Shown: piece by piece, positions 8,917-17,491 of the stretch | Layout: every line of letters starts with the position of its first letter | How positions within the stretch are numbered: position 1 is the stretch's first letter | NCBI RefSeq assembly: GCF_009849585.1 | Contig: NZ_VCRN01000003.1 | Span: 1-64,000 of the forward strand | DNA: 64,000 bases | Reading direction: 5' to 3' | Source of the DNA: Bacillus sp. ZZV12-4809 | Lineage (GTDB): Bacteria > Bacillota > Bacilli > Bacillales > Cytobacillaceae | Translations under genes and position numbers: made by a program | Notes under the pieces: generated by a model | What the model was told of the DNA's origin: nothing | Databases searched by the model: none | Seen by the model: only the letters and a program-made list of their open reading frames with translations

Positions 8917-10293
8917 TTAATTATTGCCTTTTGTTTTTTTTCGAACCACATCAAAAAGTCCGGAACCGATAATATCTAGTGCTGATTGCATTCTTTCTTC
9001 AGAAATATTATCTTCAATAGTATCCTGAGGTGTATGGTATACTTTTTCAATGTGATAGACAAGCGGATCCCAGCTGTCTATGCCCATCCAGATAAATAAG
9101 GCAGCAGGAATGCCTGCATTATGGAAGGGAACATGGTCACTCGATCCGAATTTACCAGGCAGAATATCGGAATTTCCCAAGCGAGCCCCAGCTTCACCAG
9201 TTGAGGCTGTCACAATATTTTGGCTGCCGTCCGGTGTCATGGCATATAGATTTTTTGCTTTATCATAATTTGTTGCAACCATATCAGGGACAAAAACAGC
9301 CTCTATCTGATCTTTTTGTGCCTCTGTTAACTGATCTACATAATATCTTGCTCCTAAAAGTCCGCGTTCCTCAGAGCCAAATGCAATGAATTTAAGAGTT
9401 TTGTCTGTATTGTATCCTTTATAAACTCTGGCAAGCTCAAGCATTAACCCAACACCAGAAGCGTTATCATTAGCGCCGGGAGCACCCACTACACTATCAT
9501 GATGGGCGCCTAGTATAACCTCTTTTGCATTTTCATCTTTTGATTTAGCTTTCTTTGTAGCAATTACATTTACCGATTTAAGATCTTTATAGTGCTTTGC
9601 TGTCAGGGAGAGTTCAACTGCACCTTGCTCCATTTGTTCCTTAAGCCATTCACCATGAATATAGGAAGCCCCGAAAACCGGGATATTATATTCCCCAGTC
9701 AGGCTGGGATTAAAAGTTTGACCGAAATTTCCTCTGCTTCCAACAAGGCTTTGCAGAATCACACCAGCTGCTCCTGCCTCAACTGCTTTGGCTACCTGCT
9801 CCCGGTATCCAGCTGTAGTATCTGCGCGAGCCAGCAGTACAATTTTACCCTCAGCCCCATGGAAATTTTCATTTTCCACATAGATCACTTCAGCCTGAAC
9901 TGGTGCTTCGCTGATTGCTCCATTCGGGGCAGCTCCCATTTCCCATACAGTTCCGTCTCCAAATGCAGCATTGCCTATGTATTGATCTGCTACTGGGAAG
10001 TATTGAAATTCGACATCATAACCATAACTCATAAGTGTATTTGCAATATACTGTGCTGACTTCTTTTCATTTTCTAATCCGCCCGGTCTTGTCCCTATTT
10101 CTTCTGATAAATACCTTACGTGACCGATTGCACGTTCAGCATTCACTCTGGCAATAATCTTCTGGTCCTGTGAGTTGGATGAGTTTCCGTTCTCAGTACT
10201 TAGCGGGGCAGCATACCCGACTGTCCCAAATGCTAAGGAAGCTGCTAAAGCTGCTGCCATTATCCTGGCAGGTTTTCGGTTTTTTCTTGGCAT
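8917..10293 (-). CDS. Secreted M28 family zinc aminopeptidase (YwaD-like)
   Basis: A secreted double-zinc aminopeptidase that trims peptides outside the cell. A Sec signal peptide (basic start, hydrophobic 11-28, cleavage near YAA) is followed by a protease-associated insert (about 130-230) and the M28 catalytic domain. Metal ligands are visible: H264/D266 (GAHHDS), D276 (GANDNASG), E308-E309 (SEERG), the VPDMV aspartate and the C-terminal SSDH histidine. Length (458) matches Bacillus YwaD-type enzymes (about 455). The start has AGGAGG upstream. It is transcribed alone, with no obvious operon partner. Confidence 0.9.
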   Translation of the reverse strand: MPRKNRKPARIMAAALAASLAFGTVGYAAPLSTENGNSSNSQDQKIIARVNAERAIGHVRYLSEEIGTRPGGLENEKKSAQYIANTLMSYGYDVEFQYFPVADQYIGNAAFGDGTVWEMGAAPNGAISEAPVQAEVIYVENENFHGAEGKIVLLARADTTAGYREQVAKAVEAGAAGVILQSLVGSRGNFGQTFNPSLTGEYNIPVFGASYIHGEWLKEQMEQGAVELSLTAKHYKDLKSVNVIATKKAKSKDENAKEVILGAHHDSVVGAPGANDNASGVGLMLELARVYKGYNTDKTLKFIAFGSEERGLLGARYYVDQLTEAQKDQIEAVFVPDMVATNYDKAKNLYAMTPDGSQNIVTASTGEAGARLGNSDILPGKFGSSDHVPFHNAGIPAALFIWMGIDSWDPLVYHIEKVYHTPQDTIEDNISEERMQSALDIIGSGLFDVVRKKTKGNN

Positions 10294-10323
10294 AATAACC
10301 TCCTGAAGACTAGTATTTTTCGA

Positions 10324-10446
10324 TTACCTAACGATTCCTAGTTTAGTAGAAAATGGTATTTTATGAATAGTGTAATAATCCCTACTAGACATACCCATTG
10401 TTCCGACATCATCTGCCATTTCTTTATGGTAAATGACAAAGTTCAT
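10324..10446 (-). CDS. Possible 40-residue small protein
   Basis: A short frame (start MNFVIYHKEM) preceded by TAGGAG about ten bases before the ATG. No family is recognised; it has no membrane segment and is mildly basic at its end. It is upstream of, and co-directional with, the M28 gene. It could be a real microprotein or a chance frame. Confidence 0.2.
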   Translation of the reverse strand: MNFVIYHKEMADDVGTMGMSSRDYYTIHKIPFSTKLGIVR

Positions 10447-10560
10447 CAGTACCTAACTCCTATATTAATTAAAATCTGGGTGTTTTTTATTTTTCCAGAG
10501 AGGGTAAAGTGATATTGCTCATTAATAAATGATGTCCCCACAATTAAAGGAGGTATAAAC

Positions 10561-10836
10561 ATGGCGAATAATAAAAATAACCTTCAGAGTGACGAACAGA
10601 AACAATATTTTAAGGACCGGGCAGGTACAGATGACGCAAGATTCCATGTAGTACCGCATGTTGAAGAAGGGTGGGCAGTCAAAAAAGAAGGTCAGGACGA
10701 TCCTGAGTACATTGCAGATTCCCAGTCAGATGCAGTTGAGGAAGCAAAGCGCATGGCTCAAGAAGCAGGCACAATGGCCATACTGCATAATGAGGATGGA
10801 AAAATTGAAGATCTGTTAAACTATGAAGATAAATAA
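10561..10836 (+). CDS. DUF2188 domain protein
   Basis: A small acidic cytoplasmic protein of 91 residues. The central part (FHVVPH...GWAVKKEG...A.EEAK.MA....TMAILHNEDGKI, about 28-84) fits the DUF2188 family, whose function is unknown. A perfect AAAGGAGGT precedes the ATG, implying strong translation. It is monocistronic, closed by the hairpin at 10845. Confidence 0.85.
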   Translation: MANNKNNLQSDEQKQYFKDRAGTDDARFHVVPHVEEGWAVKKEGQDDPEYIADSQSDAVEEAKRMAQEAGTMAILHNEDGKIEDLLNYEDK

Positions 10837-10844
10837 TCTAAGAG

Positions 10845-10878
10845 AAGGGCATTGCCATTGAGTAATGCTCTTTTTTTT
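10845..10878 (+). terminator. Intrinsic terminator
   Basis: The stem AAGGGCATT / AATGCTCTT is followed by eight T residues, ending the DUF2188 transcript. Confidence 0.85.
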
Positions 10879-10911
10879 GTTATGGGTATATGTAATTTTT
10901 TTCCTAAAATA

Positions 10912-11027
10912 AAAAAATCCGCTTTCGATAAGAAAGCGGTTCAAAAAAGAGACCTTGGAACGAGTTAATTCTTAACATAAAACAATATATAGTAGCGGAA
11001 GTTATCAGATGAAACTATATATTGTTA
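10912..11027 (-). ncRNA. Predicted minus-strand small RNA
   Basis: No gene covers this stretch, yet the minus strand has a complete transcription unit. A promoter lies at 11062-11034. The predicted 5' end starts in a perfect 13-bp hairpin (AACAATATATAGT at 10981-10993 with its complement at 11014-11026). An intrinsic terminator closes it: stem CCGCTTTC/GAAAGCGG (10919-10939) followed on the minus strand by seven T residues. The RNA would be about 115 nt. The only internal frame lacks a ribosome site. Its target is unknown; the divergent neighbour is fruR. Confidence 0.5.
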
Positions 11028-11033
11028 TTTTAG

Positions 11034-11062
11034 ATTCTAGCATAATAAACCATAGAGAGCAA
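11034..11062 (-). promoter_or_regulatory. Predicted sigma-A promoter of the small RNA
   Basis: On the minus strand TTGCTC (11062-11057) is followed after exactly 17 bp by TAGAAT (11039-11034), with a TGn extended -10 element directly before it. The predicted start falls at the base of the 5' hairpin. Confidence 0.5.
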
Positions 11063-11172
11063 ACTATTATTTTAATATATTTAAAATATTCTAATAAAAA
11101 TAGGAAGCAATCTATAATCATTCAAAAACACGCACATTATGATTGTTTTTGGTTTATTTTGATCGAAAATGA

Positions 11173-11201
11173 TTGATTTTTGCAATCGGTTTCAGTATGA
11201 T
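11173..11201 (+). promoter_or_regulatory. Predicted sigma-A promoter of the fruRKA operon
   Basis: TTGATT (11173-11178), a 17-bp spacer and TATGAT (11196-11201) stand 39 bp before the fruR start. The AT-rich stretch just upstream (11140-11178) has TTTTGATCGAAAA and repeated TGATTG motifs that may be the DeoR-type operator for FruR autoregulation. Confidence 0.6.
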
Positions 11202-11239
11202 GTAGTCAAGAAGAATAACAGGCCCAGGGAGGTGATGTT

Positions 11240-11992
11240 TTGTTAACACCAGAGCGCCACAAAATGATACTGCAGCTATTAAAAGAAAAAGGTGTAGTGA
11301 AAATTCAGGATCTCGTTGACTTGACAGAAACATCGGAATCAACTATCAGAAGGGATCTTACCCAGCTTGAGGAGGGAAAGTATCTCAAAAGAATTCATGG
11401 AGGTGCAGCCAGGCTTCAGGGAAAGCTTCAGGAACCCAGCATGTCTGAGAAATCATCCAAAAACCTTCAGCAAAAGCGCCAAATTGCCCAATACGCGGCA
11501 AACCTTGTTGAAGAGGGAGATTCGATCTATTTGGATGCAGGCTCCACAGTAACTGAAATGATTCCCTTTTTGCCTGCAAAAGAAATTGTAGTTGTGACGA
11601 ACGGATTAATGCATATTCAAGCATTGCTGGAAAGGAATATAAAAACATTTATTATCGGAGGATTTGCCAAGGAACAGACAAAAGCAATCATTGGCAGGGG
11701 GGCATTGGCCAGCCTGGAAAATTATCGGTTCGATAAATGCTTTATGGGGGTTAACGGCATTCATCCTCAATTCGGCTACACCACACCCGATCAGGATGAG
11801 GCGATGATCAAGCAAATGGCCATTTCGCTTTCAAGAGAGGCATTCGTGCTTACAGATGACACAAAGTTTTCAGAAATCGCCTTTGCCAAAATTGCCGATT
11901 TGCACGCAGCAGCAATTATTACAAATGAGCTGAATGAGGATCAGCAGGAGCCTTATACCAGCAAAACTACAATAAAGGTCGTGACAGCATGA
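11240..11992 (+). CDS. fruR: DeoR-family fructose operon repressor
   Basis: Transcription repressor that senses fructose 1-phosphate. The 250 residues have an N-terminal DeoR helix-turn-helix (about 5-55, with ESTIRRDLTQLE and the KRIHGGA signature) and a C-terminal sugar-phosphate sensor domain (IYLDAGSTVTEM, then FMGVNGI and DDTKF). The start is TTG at 11240 behind GGGAGGTG; the nearby ATG at 11234 runs into a stop. Its last base overlaps fruK in an ATGA arrangement. Being in the fru operon implies autoregulation. Confidence 0.92.
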   Translation: MLTPERHKMILQLLKEKGVVKIQDLVDLTETSESTIRRDLTQLEEGKYLKRIHGGAARLQGKLQEPSMSEKSSKNLQQKRQIAQYAANLVEEGDSIYLDAGSTVTEMIPFLPAKEIVVVTNGLMHIQALLERNIKTFIIGGFAKEQTKAIIGRGALASLENYRFDKCFMGVNGIHPQFGYTTPDQDEAMIKQMAISLSREAFVLTDDTKFSEIAFAKIADLHAAAIITNELNEDQQEPYTSKTTIKVVTA

Positions 11993-12918
11993 TATACACA
12001 TTGACGCTAAATCCGTCAGTGGACTACATCGCAGAATTGGATGAGATACTGGTCGGCGGGCTTAACCGCATGCAGCGGGATACGAAGTTCCCAGGAGGAA
12101 AGGGGATAAATGTTTCCAGAGTTCTGAAAAGAATGGATGTTGAAAGCAGGGCACTTGGCTTTGCAGGCGGTTTTACTGGAGATTATCTTGTTGATTGCCT
12201 AAATAAGGAGAATATCCAAACTGACTTTGTACAAGTAAATGACGACACAAGAATCAATGTAAAGATTAAAACAGAGACGGAAACCGAGATCAATGCCAAA
12301 GGGCCGGCCATTACAGGAAGGAATTTCGAGGATCTTAAAAATAAAATCCGCAGCCTATCAGCAGGAGATATGCTTGTCCTGGCAGGAAGTATTCCATCAA
12401 CCTTGCCGGAAACAACTTATGAAGAGCTGGTAAAAATCTGTTCAAAAAATGGAGCGGCATTTGTGGTGGACGCAGAGGGAGAATTATTGAAAAAGGTCCT
12501 TCCATACAAACCGTTTTTAATAAAGCCCAATCACCATGAATTGGGTGAAATATTCAGCAGAAAATTTACATCCGCTGAAGAAGTCATTCCTTTCGGGAAG
12601 AAACTTGTTGAAATGGGCGCCCAGAATGTCATTGTTTCATTAGCCGGCAAGGGAGCTGTCTTGGTTTCTAATGAAGCTGCTTATATTTCAAGCGTTCCAA
12701 AAGGAAAAGTAAAAAGTTCTGTAGGTGCCGGAGATTCCATGGTAGCCGGTTTTCTTGCAGCTTACGAAAAAAACCAAAATATAGAAAAGGCTTTTCAATA
12801 CAGTGTGGCTACAGGGAGCGCCACAGCTTTTTCACTTGGTCTTTGCACAAAGGAAAAAGCAGAGGAATTGCTCTCCCAAGTTTCGATTGAAAAAGTCAGC
12901 CTAAAAGGGGAGATTTAG
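11989..12918 (+). CDS. fruK: 1-phosphofructokinase
   Basis: Phosphorylates fructose 1-phosphate to fructose 1,6-bisphosphate. This 309-residue PfkB-family kinase has the N-terminal NPSVDY and GGKGINVSRVL substrate motifs and the C-terminal GAGDSMVAGF anion-hole/catalytic motif with its Asp. It starts inside the fruR stop (ATGA) and is followed one base later by fruA, indicating translational coupling. Confidence 0.95.
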   Translation: MIYTLTLNPSVDYIAELDEILVGGLNRMQRDTKFPGGKGINVSRVLKRMDVESRALGFAGGFTGDYLVDCLNKENIQTDFVQVNDDTRINVKIKTETETEINAKGPAITGRNFEDLKNKIRSLSAGDMLVLAGSIPSTLPETTYEELVKICSKNGAAFVVDAEGELLKKVLPYKPFLIKPNHHELGEIFSRKFTSAEEVIPFGKKLVEMGAQNVIVSLAGKGAVLVSNEAAYISSVPKGKVKSSVGAGDSMVAGFLAAYEKNQNIEKAFQYSVATGSATAFSLGLCTKEKAEELLSQVSIEKVSLKGEI

Positions 12919-12919
12919 G

Positions 12920-14791
12920 ATGAGAATAACAGAATTGCTGACAAGAGAAACGATTCTGCTTTCAATGAGCGGAACAGGCAAAATGGATGCCATAAATGGC
13001 TTGGTAAGCCAGCTTGATGCAGCCGGGAAGCTTCATGATCGGTCTGCGTTTAGGGATGCCATTATTAAAAGGGAAGAACAAAGCACAACAGGCATAGGTG
13101 ACGGAATAGCCATTCCGCATGCCAAAACGGGTGCTGTCAAGGAGCCTGCGATTGCTTTCGGGAAATCAGCTAAAGGTGTAAATTATGAATCGCTTGATGG
13201 TCAGCCGGCACATCTATTTTTCATGATTGCAGCCCCAGAAGGAGCAAATAATACCCATTTGGAGGCTTTATCGAGGCTTTCATCAATATTAATGAACGAG
13301 GAAGCACGCAAAAAACTTAGACAATCTGCCTCTGCTGACGAAATTATTGAAATCATTGACAGCTATGACGAGACAGAAGATGAGGAAGACCAAAATATTG
13401 CTGACAGTAAGCGCTTTGTAGTGGCGGTAACAGCTTGCCCAACAGGAATTGCCCATACTTATATGGCAGCTGATTCACTAAAGGCCAAGGCAGCTGAAAT
13501 GGGCGTTGATATTAAGGTGGAAACTAATGGCTCAAGCGGTGCAAAAAATGTTTTGACACCGGACGAAATTGCGAATGCAGCAGCGGTTATAGTTGCAGCA
13601 GATACCAAGGTGGAAATGGAGCGTTTCAGCGGGAAGCATGTCCTTGAAACGGCAGTTGCTGATGGCATCCGGAAACCTAAGGAGCTTATTGAAAAAGCGC
13701 TTAATCAGGATGCTCCTGTTTACAAGGGAGGAAGCGCGGACAGCAGCAAATCCGCCGGAAATCAAAAAGAACAAAAAGCCGGAATTTATAAGCATTTAAT
13801 GAATGGCGTATCCAACATGCTTCCATTTGTTGTGGGCGGAGGAATCCTGATTGCCATTTCCTTTATGTTCGGCTATAAAGCAGCAGATCCTAATGATCCG
13901 TCATACCATCCTATCGCTGAAGCGCTGATGACCATTGGCGGAGGGAATGCATTTGGATTAATCGTTCCAATCCTTGCAGCGTTTATTGCCATGAGCATTG
14001 CGGACCGTCCCGGCTTTGCTGCTGGCGCAGTCGGTGGAATGCTGGCTGTATCCGGAGGGGCAGGTTTCCTTGGCGGCATCATTGCAGGCTTCCTTGCAGG
14101 TTATGTAGTAGTTGGGTTGAAAAAAGTATTTGCAGGCCTGCCTTCATCTCTTGAAGGAATTAAAACGATTTTGCTCTATCCGCTCTTTGGAATTGCTTTC
14201 ACAGGATTACTGATGCTTTATGTAGTCAATAAACCAGTGGGAGCATTAAATACTGCTATTACCGAGTGGCTTTCAGGTCTTGGCACTGGAAACGCTGTCC
14301 TGCTGGGAGCGGTGCTTGGGCTGATGATGGCGTTTGATATGGGAGGCCCGGTTAATAAATCAGCATACGTATTTGGTACGGGGCTGCTTGCAAATGGAGT
14401 ATATGAGCCAATGGCTGCGATCATGGCAGCAGGCATGGTGCCGCCTCTTGCCATCGCGCTTGCAACGACTTTATTTAGAAATAGATTTACCAAACAGGAA
14501 CAGGATGCAGGAAAAGCAAATTATATAATGGGATTTTCGTTTATAACAGAAGGCGCAATCCCATTCGCAGCCGCAGATCCATTGCGTGTCATCCCATCCA
14601 TCATGGCAGGGGCTGCCGTTGCAGGTGCCATCTCCATGATGGCTGAAATCGGATTAAGGGCGCCGCACGGCGGAGTCTTTGTGGTCCCTCTTGTCGATGG
14701 ACCATGGGGGATTTATCTTGCTGGAATAATAGCAGGTGCTCTGCTGTCCGCTGTCCTTATGGGATTTTTGAAAAAGCCTATGAATAAATGA
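12920..14791 (+). CDS. fruA: PTS fructose transporter, fused EIIABC
   Basis: Imports fructose and phosphorylates it to fructose 1-phosphate. Domains run EIIA (about 1-150, phospho-His H67 in AIPHAKT), EIIB (about 165-265, phospho-Cys C173 in VTACPTGIAHTY) and a membrane EIIC (about 290-620). The length (623) fits Bacillus FruA. Its product feeds FruK directly. The ATG overlaps an AGGAT context right after the fruK stop. Terminator at 14804. Confidence 0.95.
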   Translation: MRITELLTRETILLSMSGTGKMDAINGLVSQLDAAGKLHDRSAFRDAIIKREEQSTTGIGDGIAIPHAKTGAVKEPAIAFGKSAKGVNYESLDGQPAHLFFMIAAPEGANNTHLEALSRLSSILMNEEARKKLRQSASADEIIEIIDSYDETEDEEDQNIADSKRFVVAVTACPTGIAHTYMAADSLKAKAAEMGVDIKVETNGSSGAKNVLTPDEIANAAAVIVAADTKVEMERFSGKHVLETAVADGIRKPKELIEKALNQDAPVYKGGSADSSKSAGNQKEQKAGIYKHLMNGVSNMLPFVVGGGILIAISFMFGYKAADPNDPSYHPIAEALMTIGGGNAFGLIVPILAAFIAMSIADRPGFAAGAVGGMLAVSGGAGFLGGIIAGFLAGYVVVGLKKVFAGLPSSLEGIKTILLYPLFGIAFTGLLMLYVVNKPVGALNTAITEWLSGLGTGNAVLLGAVLGLMMAFDMGGPVNKSAYVFGTGLLANGVYEPMAAIMAAGMVPPLAIALATTLFRNRFTKQEQDAGKANYIMGFSFITEGAIPFAAADPLRVIPSIMAGAAVAGAISMMAEIGLRAPHGGVFVVPLVDGPWGIYLAGIIAGALLSAVLMGFLKKPMNK

Positions 14792-14803
14792 TGTATGAAC
14801 AAG

Positions 14804-14836
14804 AGCCGGTACTTGATGTATCGGCTTTCATTTTTA
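14804..14836 (+). terminator. Intrinsic terminator of fruRKA
   Basis: The stem AGCCGGTAC / GTATCGGCT is followed by TTCATTTTT. The remaining gap to 15220 holds only the operator repeats, a 13-codon frame and a weak 40-codon frame (14897-15019) without a ribosome site. Confidence 0.75.
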
Positions 14837-15069
14837 TGAAAGGCTGTTTTCGCTAATATTTACTGAGTTGATTGCAGGGCAGGCTATCAAAAATGAATGC
14901 GCATTTCCTTCGCGCGGTGTTTAATGAATGCCCAGCTGTTCGCTGAACAGCATGAAGCGGAATTAATCGGCAATGTTGAAAAGCAAAATAATCTATTTAT
15001 ACGAAAAGGGTCTTTGTAAAAAATACTTTCTAAATAGATTGAAAAAACAGAAAATAAATGTTTTAATTA

Positions 15070-15122
15070 AAATAAACTCATTAGTCTATATTTTTTGTGT
15101 TTAAATAAACTGTTCGGTCTAT
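15070..15122 (+). promoter_or_regulatory. Two operator-like repeats 33 bp apart
   Basis: The pattern AAATAAACT-n5-GTCTAT occurs at 15070-15089 and again at 15103-15122, exactly 33 bp (three turns) apart. The second copy extends to an imperfect palindrome, AAATAAAC.GTTCG.GTCTATTT, similar to TetR-family operators with a GACCGAAC-like core. It precedes a strong ribosome site and the GNAT gene. The regulator is not in the window. Confidence 0.5.
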
Positions 15123-15141
15123 TTAAATGGAGGTGGTGGAA

Positions 15142-15183
15142 ATGGCCATTATCATTGTAATTAAAAGAGGGAATAAAAAATAA
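15142..15183 (+). CDS. 13-residue hydrophobic-basic micro-ORF
   Basis: A very short frame (MAIIIVIKRGNKK) with an unusually good ribosome site, GGAGGTGG, eight bases ahead. It sits between the operator repeats and the GNAT gene and ends 37 bp before that gene's start. It may be a leader peptide coupling translation, or a membrane-active micropeptide. Chance cannot be excluded. Confidence 0.35.
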   Translation: MAIIIVIKRGNKK

Positions 15184-15220
15184 ATAACAGTGCTTTATCA
15201 TACTTGAAGGAGAAGCGTTT

Positions 15221-16087
15221 ATGAAAATTAAAAGACTTTCCCAGTGTACCCTGGAGGAGGCATTGACTGCCTGGAATAGGGGATTTGAAGGCTATTTAGT
15301 GCCCATTAAGATGGATATCCAGTCATTTGTTAATCGAATGATATTCGAAGGTCTTTCGCCTGAAAAATCAATAGTTGTGTTTATGCAAGGAGAGCCTTGC
15401 GGAATTATTATGAATGGATTCCGGGAAATTGATGGCAGGAAAATAGCCTGGAACGGAGGAACGGGAATCGCACCTGAACTCCGGGGAAAAGGACTTTCTG
15501 CAGCAATGATGACAGAGGTGCTTAACATCTATAAAGCTGAGAATGCTCACACTGCTGTCCTCGAAGCAATTGAAGAAAATGAAAGGGCGATTAAGCTGTA
15601 TAAAAAAGCAGGCTATGTGAAAACTGATCACTTGCTTCATTTAAACAGGAGGCTTACATATAAAGAACTGGACTCCTTACAGGAAAACAGTTATTCCCTA
15701 AAAAGAGTATACCCTGAACAGCTGCAGTCACTTAGCTTTTATGACAGCGCCGCTGCCTGGCAGTGCCAGTGGCAAAGTGCAAAGCACGGAGAAGCGGCTG
15801 TGCTTATAGGTGAAGATGGGAAAGCAGCTGGCTACATTTTATATAAAAGAATACTGGAAGCCGATGGACGTACAGACCGCATTATTATCTTTCAGCTAAG
15901 GTTCAGCAATGGAAATGTTAATAGAAAAGTAATGGGAAGCATCCTTGGCCAACTGTTCCTGGATAGGGATGATTCTATTGATTTCACTGCAGTTAATATC
16001 TCTGTCTCCAATCCTGTCTCAAATGCTTTACTTAAAATGGGATTCGAAAAAAAGATTGGCCAGGTAATGATGGAAAAGCCGCTATAG
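15221..16087 (+). CDS. GNAT family N-acetyltransferase
   Basis: Transfers an acetyl group from acetyl-CoA to an unidentified substrate. The N-terminal half (about 1-145) is a complete GNAT fold with motif A GIAPELRGKGLSAAMM and the ENERAIKLYKKAGY motif B. The C-terminal half (about 160-288) looks like a second, degenerate GNAT repeat ending in NPVSNALLKMGF. The start is ATG 15221 after GAAGGAG. Upstream operator repeats suggest it is inducible. Confidence 0.82.
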   Translation: MKIKRLSQCTLEEALTAWNRGFEGYLVPIKMDIQSFVNRMIFEGLSPEKSIVVFMQGEPCGIIMNGFREIDGRKIAWNGGTGIAPELRGKGLSAAMMTEVLNIYKAENAHTAVLEAIEENERAIKLYKKAGYVKTDHLLHLNRRLTYKELDSLQENSYSLKRVYPEQLQSLSFYDSAAAWQCQWQSAKHGEAAVLIGEDGKAAGYILYKRILEADGRTDRIIIFQLRFSNGNVNRKVMGSILGQLFLDRDDSIDFTAVNISVSNPVSNALLKMGFEKKIGQVMMEKPL

Positions 16088-16210
16088 TAGACCTGCCTTA
16101 CAATTCTCCCCTTTCTGCCAAAAACTAAGCTGCTGATTAAAAATGCTTAGGCATAATTTCAGCTGGCCTCTGATATGTTTTTATGAATAAGCTAAAAAGG
16201 GGAGATACAC

Positions 16211-17008
16211 TTGGCTGAGGAATATGAAAATGCTGCAAAATTTGAACACGGCTTTTGGCTGCAGATTTTGGGCGATCATGCACGCTTTATACATGATTCG
16301 CTATCACCGAAGGAAAAAGACAGCATTGAACGGGCAAATTACTTCATACAAACCTTTGATCAGCTGTTAGGAAGGGTTGAAGTGGATAATCTCGAGGAGT
16401 TGAGCCAGAGGGCGGAACAGGAAGCTAAAAAGCTGAGGGAATTTAAATTGAACCTGCTGGAACGACATTTGACAGGGAAAATAACCATTCATCTTGGCCC
16501 GGTTTTTATTAACCATATGGTCAATGAACTTGAAGAATATATGCTTGTCCTGCAATATTTAACTAAGGGAGAAACCCCGCCTGTTTTTCATGAGCTCCAT
16601 CACCATTTAATCTGGCTTCTGGATGCAGCAGGGCATGCAGGTGCCATATCGGACAATATGGAACGGGTTGAGATGAAAATAAAAAACGTCAGTGATGGCT
16701 ATACAAAGGATTTTGAAGCCTTTTATTTAAAGGCTGTAGAAATGTCCGGCTTCCTTCGGACTAATGTTGAATCATTCCCAGCACTGCGGAAGTTTAACAG
16801 CGATGTTTCGCTTGAAATGTCTTTGTTTATGAACTTCCTTAATGAAATCGAAGAGCTTGAATTAAGCAAAGAGGCATTGGGAACATTTGCACCTTTAATG
16901 GCGGACCACATGTACCGTGAAGAATGCTATTACCTCTCAAAGCTTGCAGAGTCCACTCAGTCTGAAATGCCAAAATGTGATCCGGCCAAGCCAAGGCTTA
17001 AAGAATAA
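16211..17008 (+). CDS. DUF2935 domain protein (two helical repeats)
   Basis: A 265-residue all-helical cytoplasmic protein. It has two related halves (about 8-125 and 140-255), each opening with a histidine-rich helix (EHGFWLQILGDHARF in the first, FHELHHHLIWLLDAAGH at about 134-150). This is the DUF2935 arrangement; the fold is thought to be a ferritin-like bundle able to bind metal, but its role is unknown. The start is TTG at 16211 behind AAGGGGAG. Transcribed alone, with a terminator at 17016. Confidence 0.8.
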   Translation: MAEEYENAAKFEHGFWLQILGDHARFIHDSLSPKEKDSIERANYFIQTFDQLLGRVEVDNLEELSQRAEQEAKKLREFKLNLLERHLTGKITIHLGPVFINHMVNELEEYMLVLQYLTKGETPPVFHELHHHLIWLLDAAGHAGAISDNMERVEMKIKNVSDGYTKDFEAFYLKAVEMSGFLRTNVESFPALRKFNSDVSLEMSLFMNFLNEIEELELSKEALGTFAPLMADHMYREECYYLSKLAESTQSEMPKCDPAKPRLKE

Positions 17009-17015
17009 TTTCAAA

Positions 17016-17039
17016 GCTGCCATTTCCGGCAGTTTTTTT
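17016..17039 (+). terminator. Intrinsic terminator
   Basis: A short GCTGCC / GGCAG stem followed by seven T residues ends the DUF2935 transcript. Confidence 0.8.
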
Positions 17040-17096
17040 GTATTCAGAACATGAATCCATGTTTTCCGGGTAAAGGAATATAAAAAGGCTGATATC

Positions 17097-17351
17097 ATGA
17101 AACTGATAAAATGGAGTTATATGCGGAGAAATCAGGTAAAGGGGTTATTTGACTGTTTTCCTGATGCAATCATTATTTTTAAAAGGATACGAAATTTTTA
17201 TTTTATCCACAGTGCGGAATGGAGAGAAAACCCCCAGCTAATTGGGAAAGAGCAGCTTGAAGAAATGGAGTATTTGCTTAACCAGGAAATGGGTTTCCTT
17301 CATGGATATCTTCAAAGGAAATCGGCAGACAACTTAGAAAGTAAAATTTGA
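17097..17351 (+). CDS. Hypothetical protein, 84 residues
   Basis: No family recognised. The product is basic at the N terminus, has a hydrophobic/aromatic middle (DAIIIFKRIRNFYFIHSAEW) and an acidic helix (EQLEEMEYLLNQEM). The ribosome site is weak (AAAAGG). Codon use looks like that of neighbouring genes, so it is probably real. Confidence 0.5.
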   Translation: MKLIKWSYMRRNQVKGLFDCFPDAIIIFKRIRNFYFIHSAEWRENPQLIGKEQLEEMEYLLNQEMGFLHGYLQRKSADNLESKI

Positions 17352-17385
17352 AAAAATAGGAAAGAAGAATCAATTTACCCAAAAT

Positions 17386-17426
17386 AGAACATACGTTCGA
17401 CTAAATGGACAGGAATGTGGTATAAT
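17386..17426 (+). promoter_or_regulatory. LexA (SOS) box and promoter of the toxin gene
   Basis: AGAACATACGTTCG (17386-17399) matches 13 of 14 positions of the Bacillus LexA/DinR box CGAACRNRYGTTYG. It overlaps the -35 region of a promoter with a perfect TATAAT at 17421-17426 and a TGn extension. Transcription would start near 17433, about 60 nt before the toxin frame. Confidence 0.75.
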
Positions 17427-17491
17427 AAAGAAGCAATGGGAGTTTCTCAAGGGTGGTCGGCTAGCCCCGTACTGAAAGGGGGTGATGCCTT

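Noticed and set aside
9592-10059. 155-codon plus-strand frame
   Set aside because: Antisense to the M28 peptidase; Cys/Ser-rich composition typical of a shadow.
14897-15019. 40-codon frame between fruA and the GNAT gene
   Set aside because: No ribosome site and no recognisable family; may be a gene remnant but cannot be supported.
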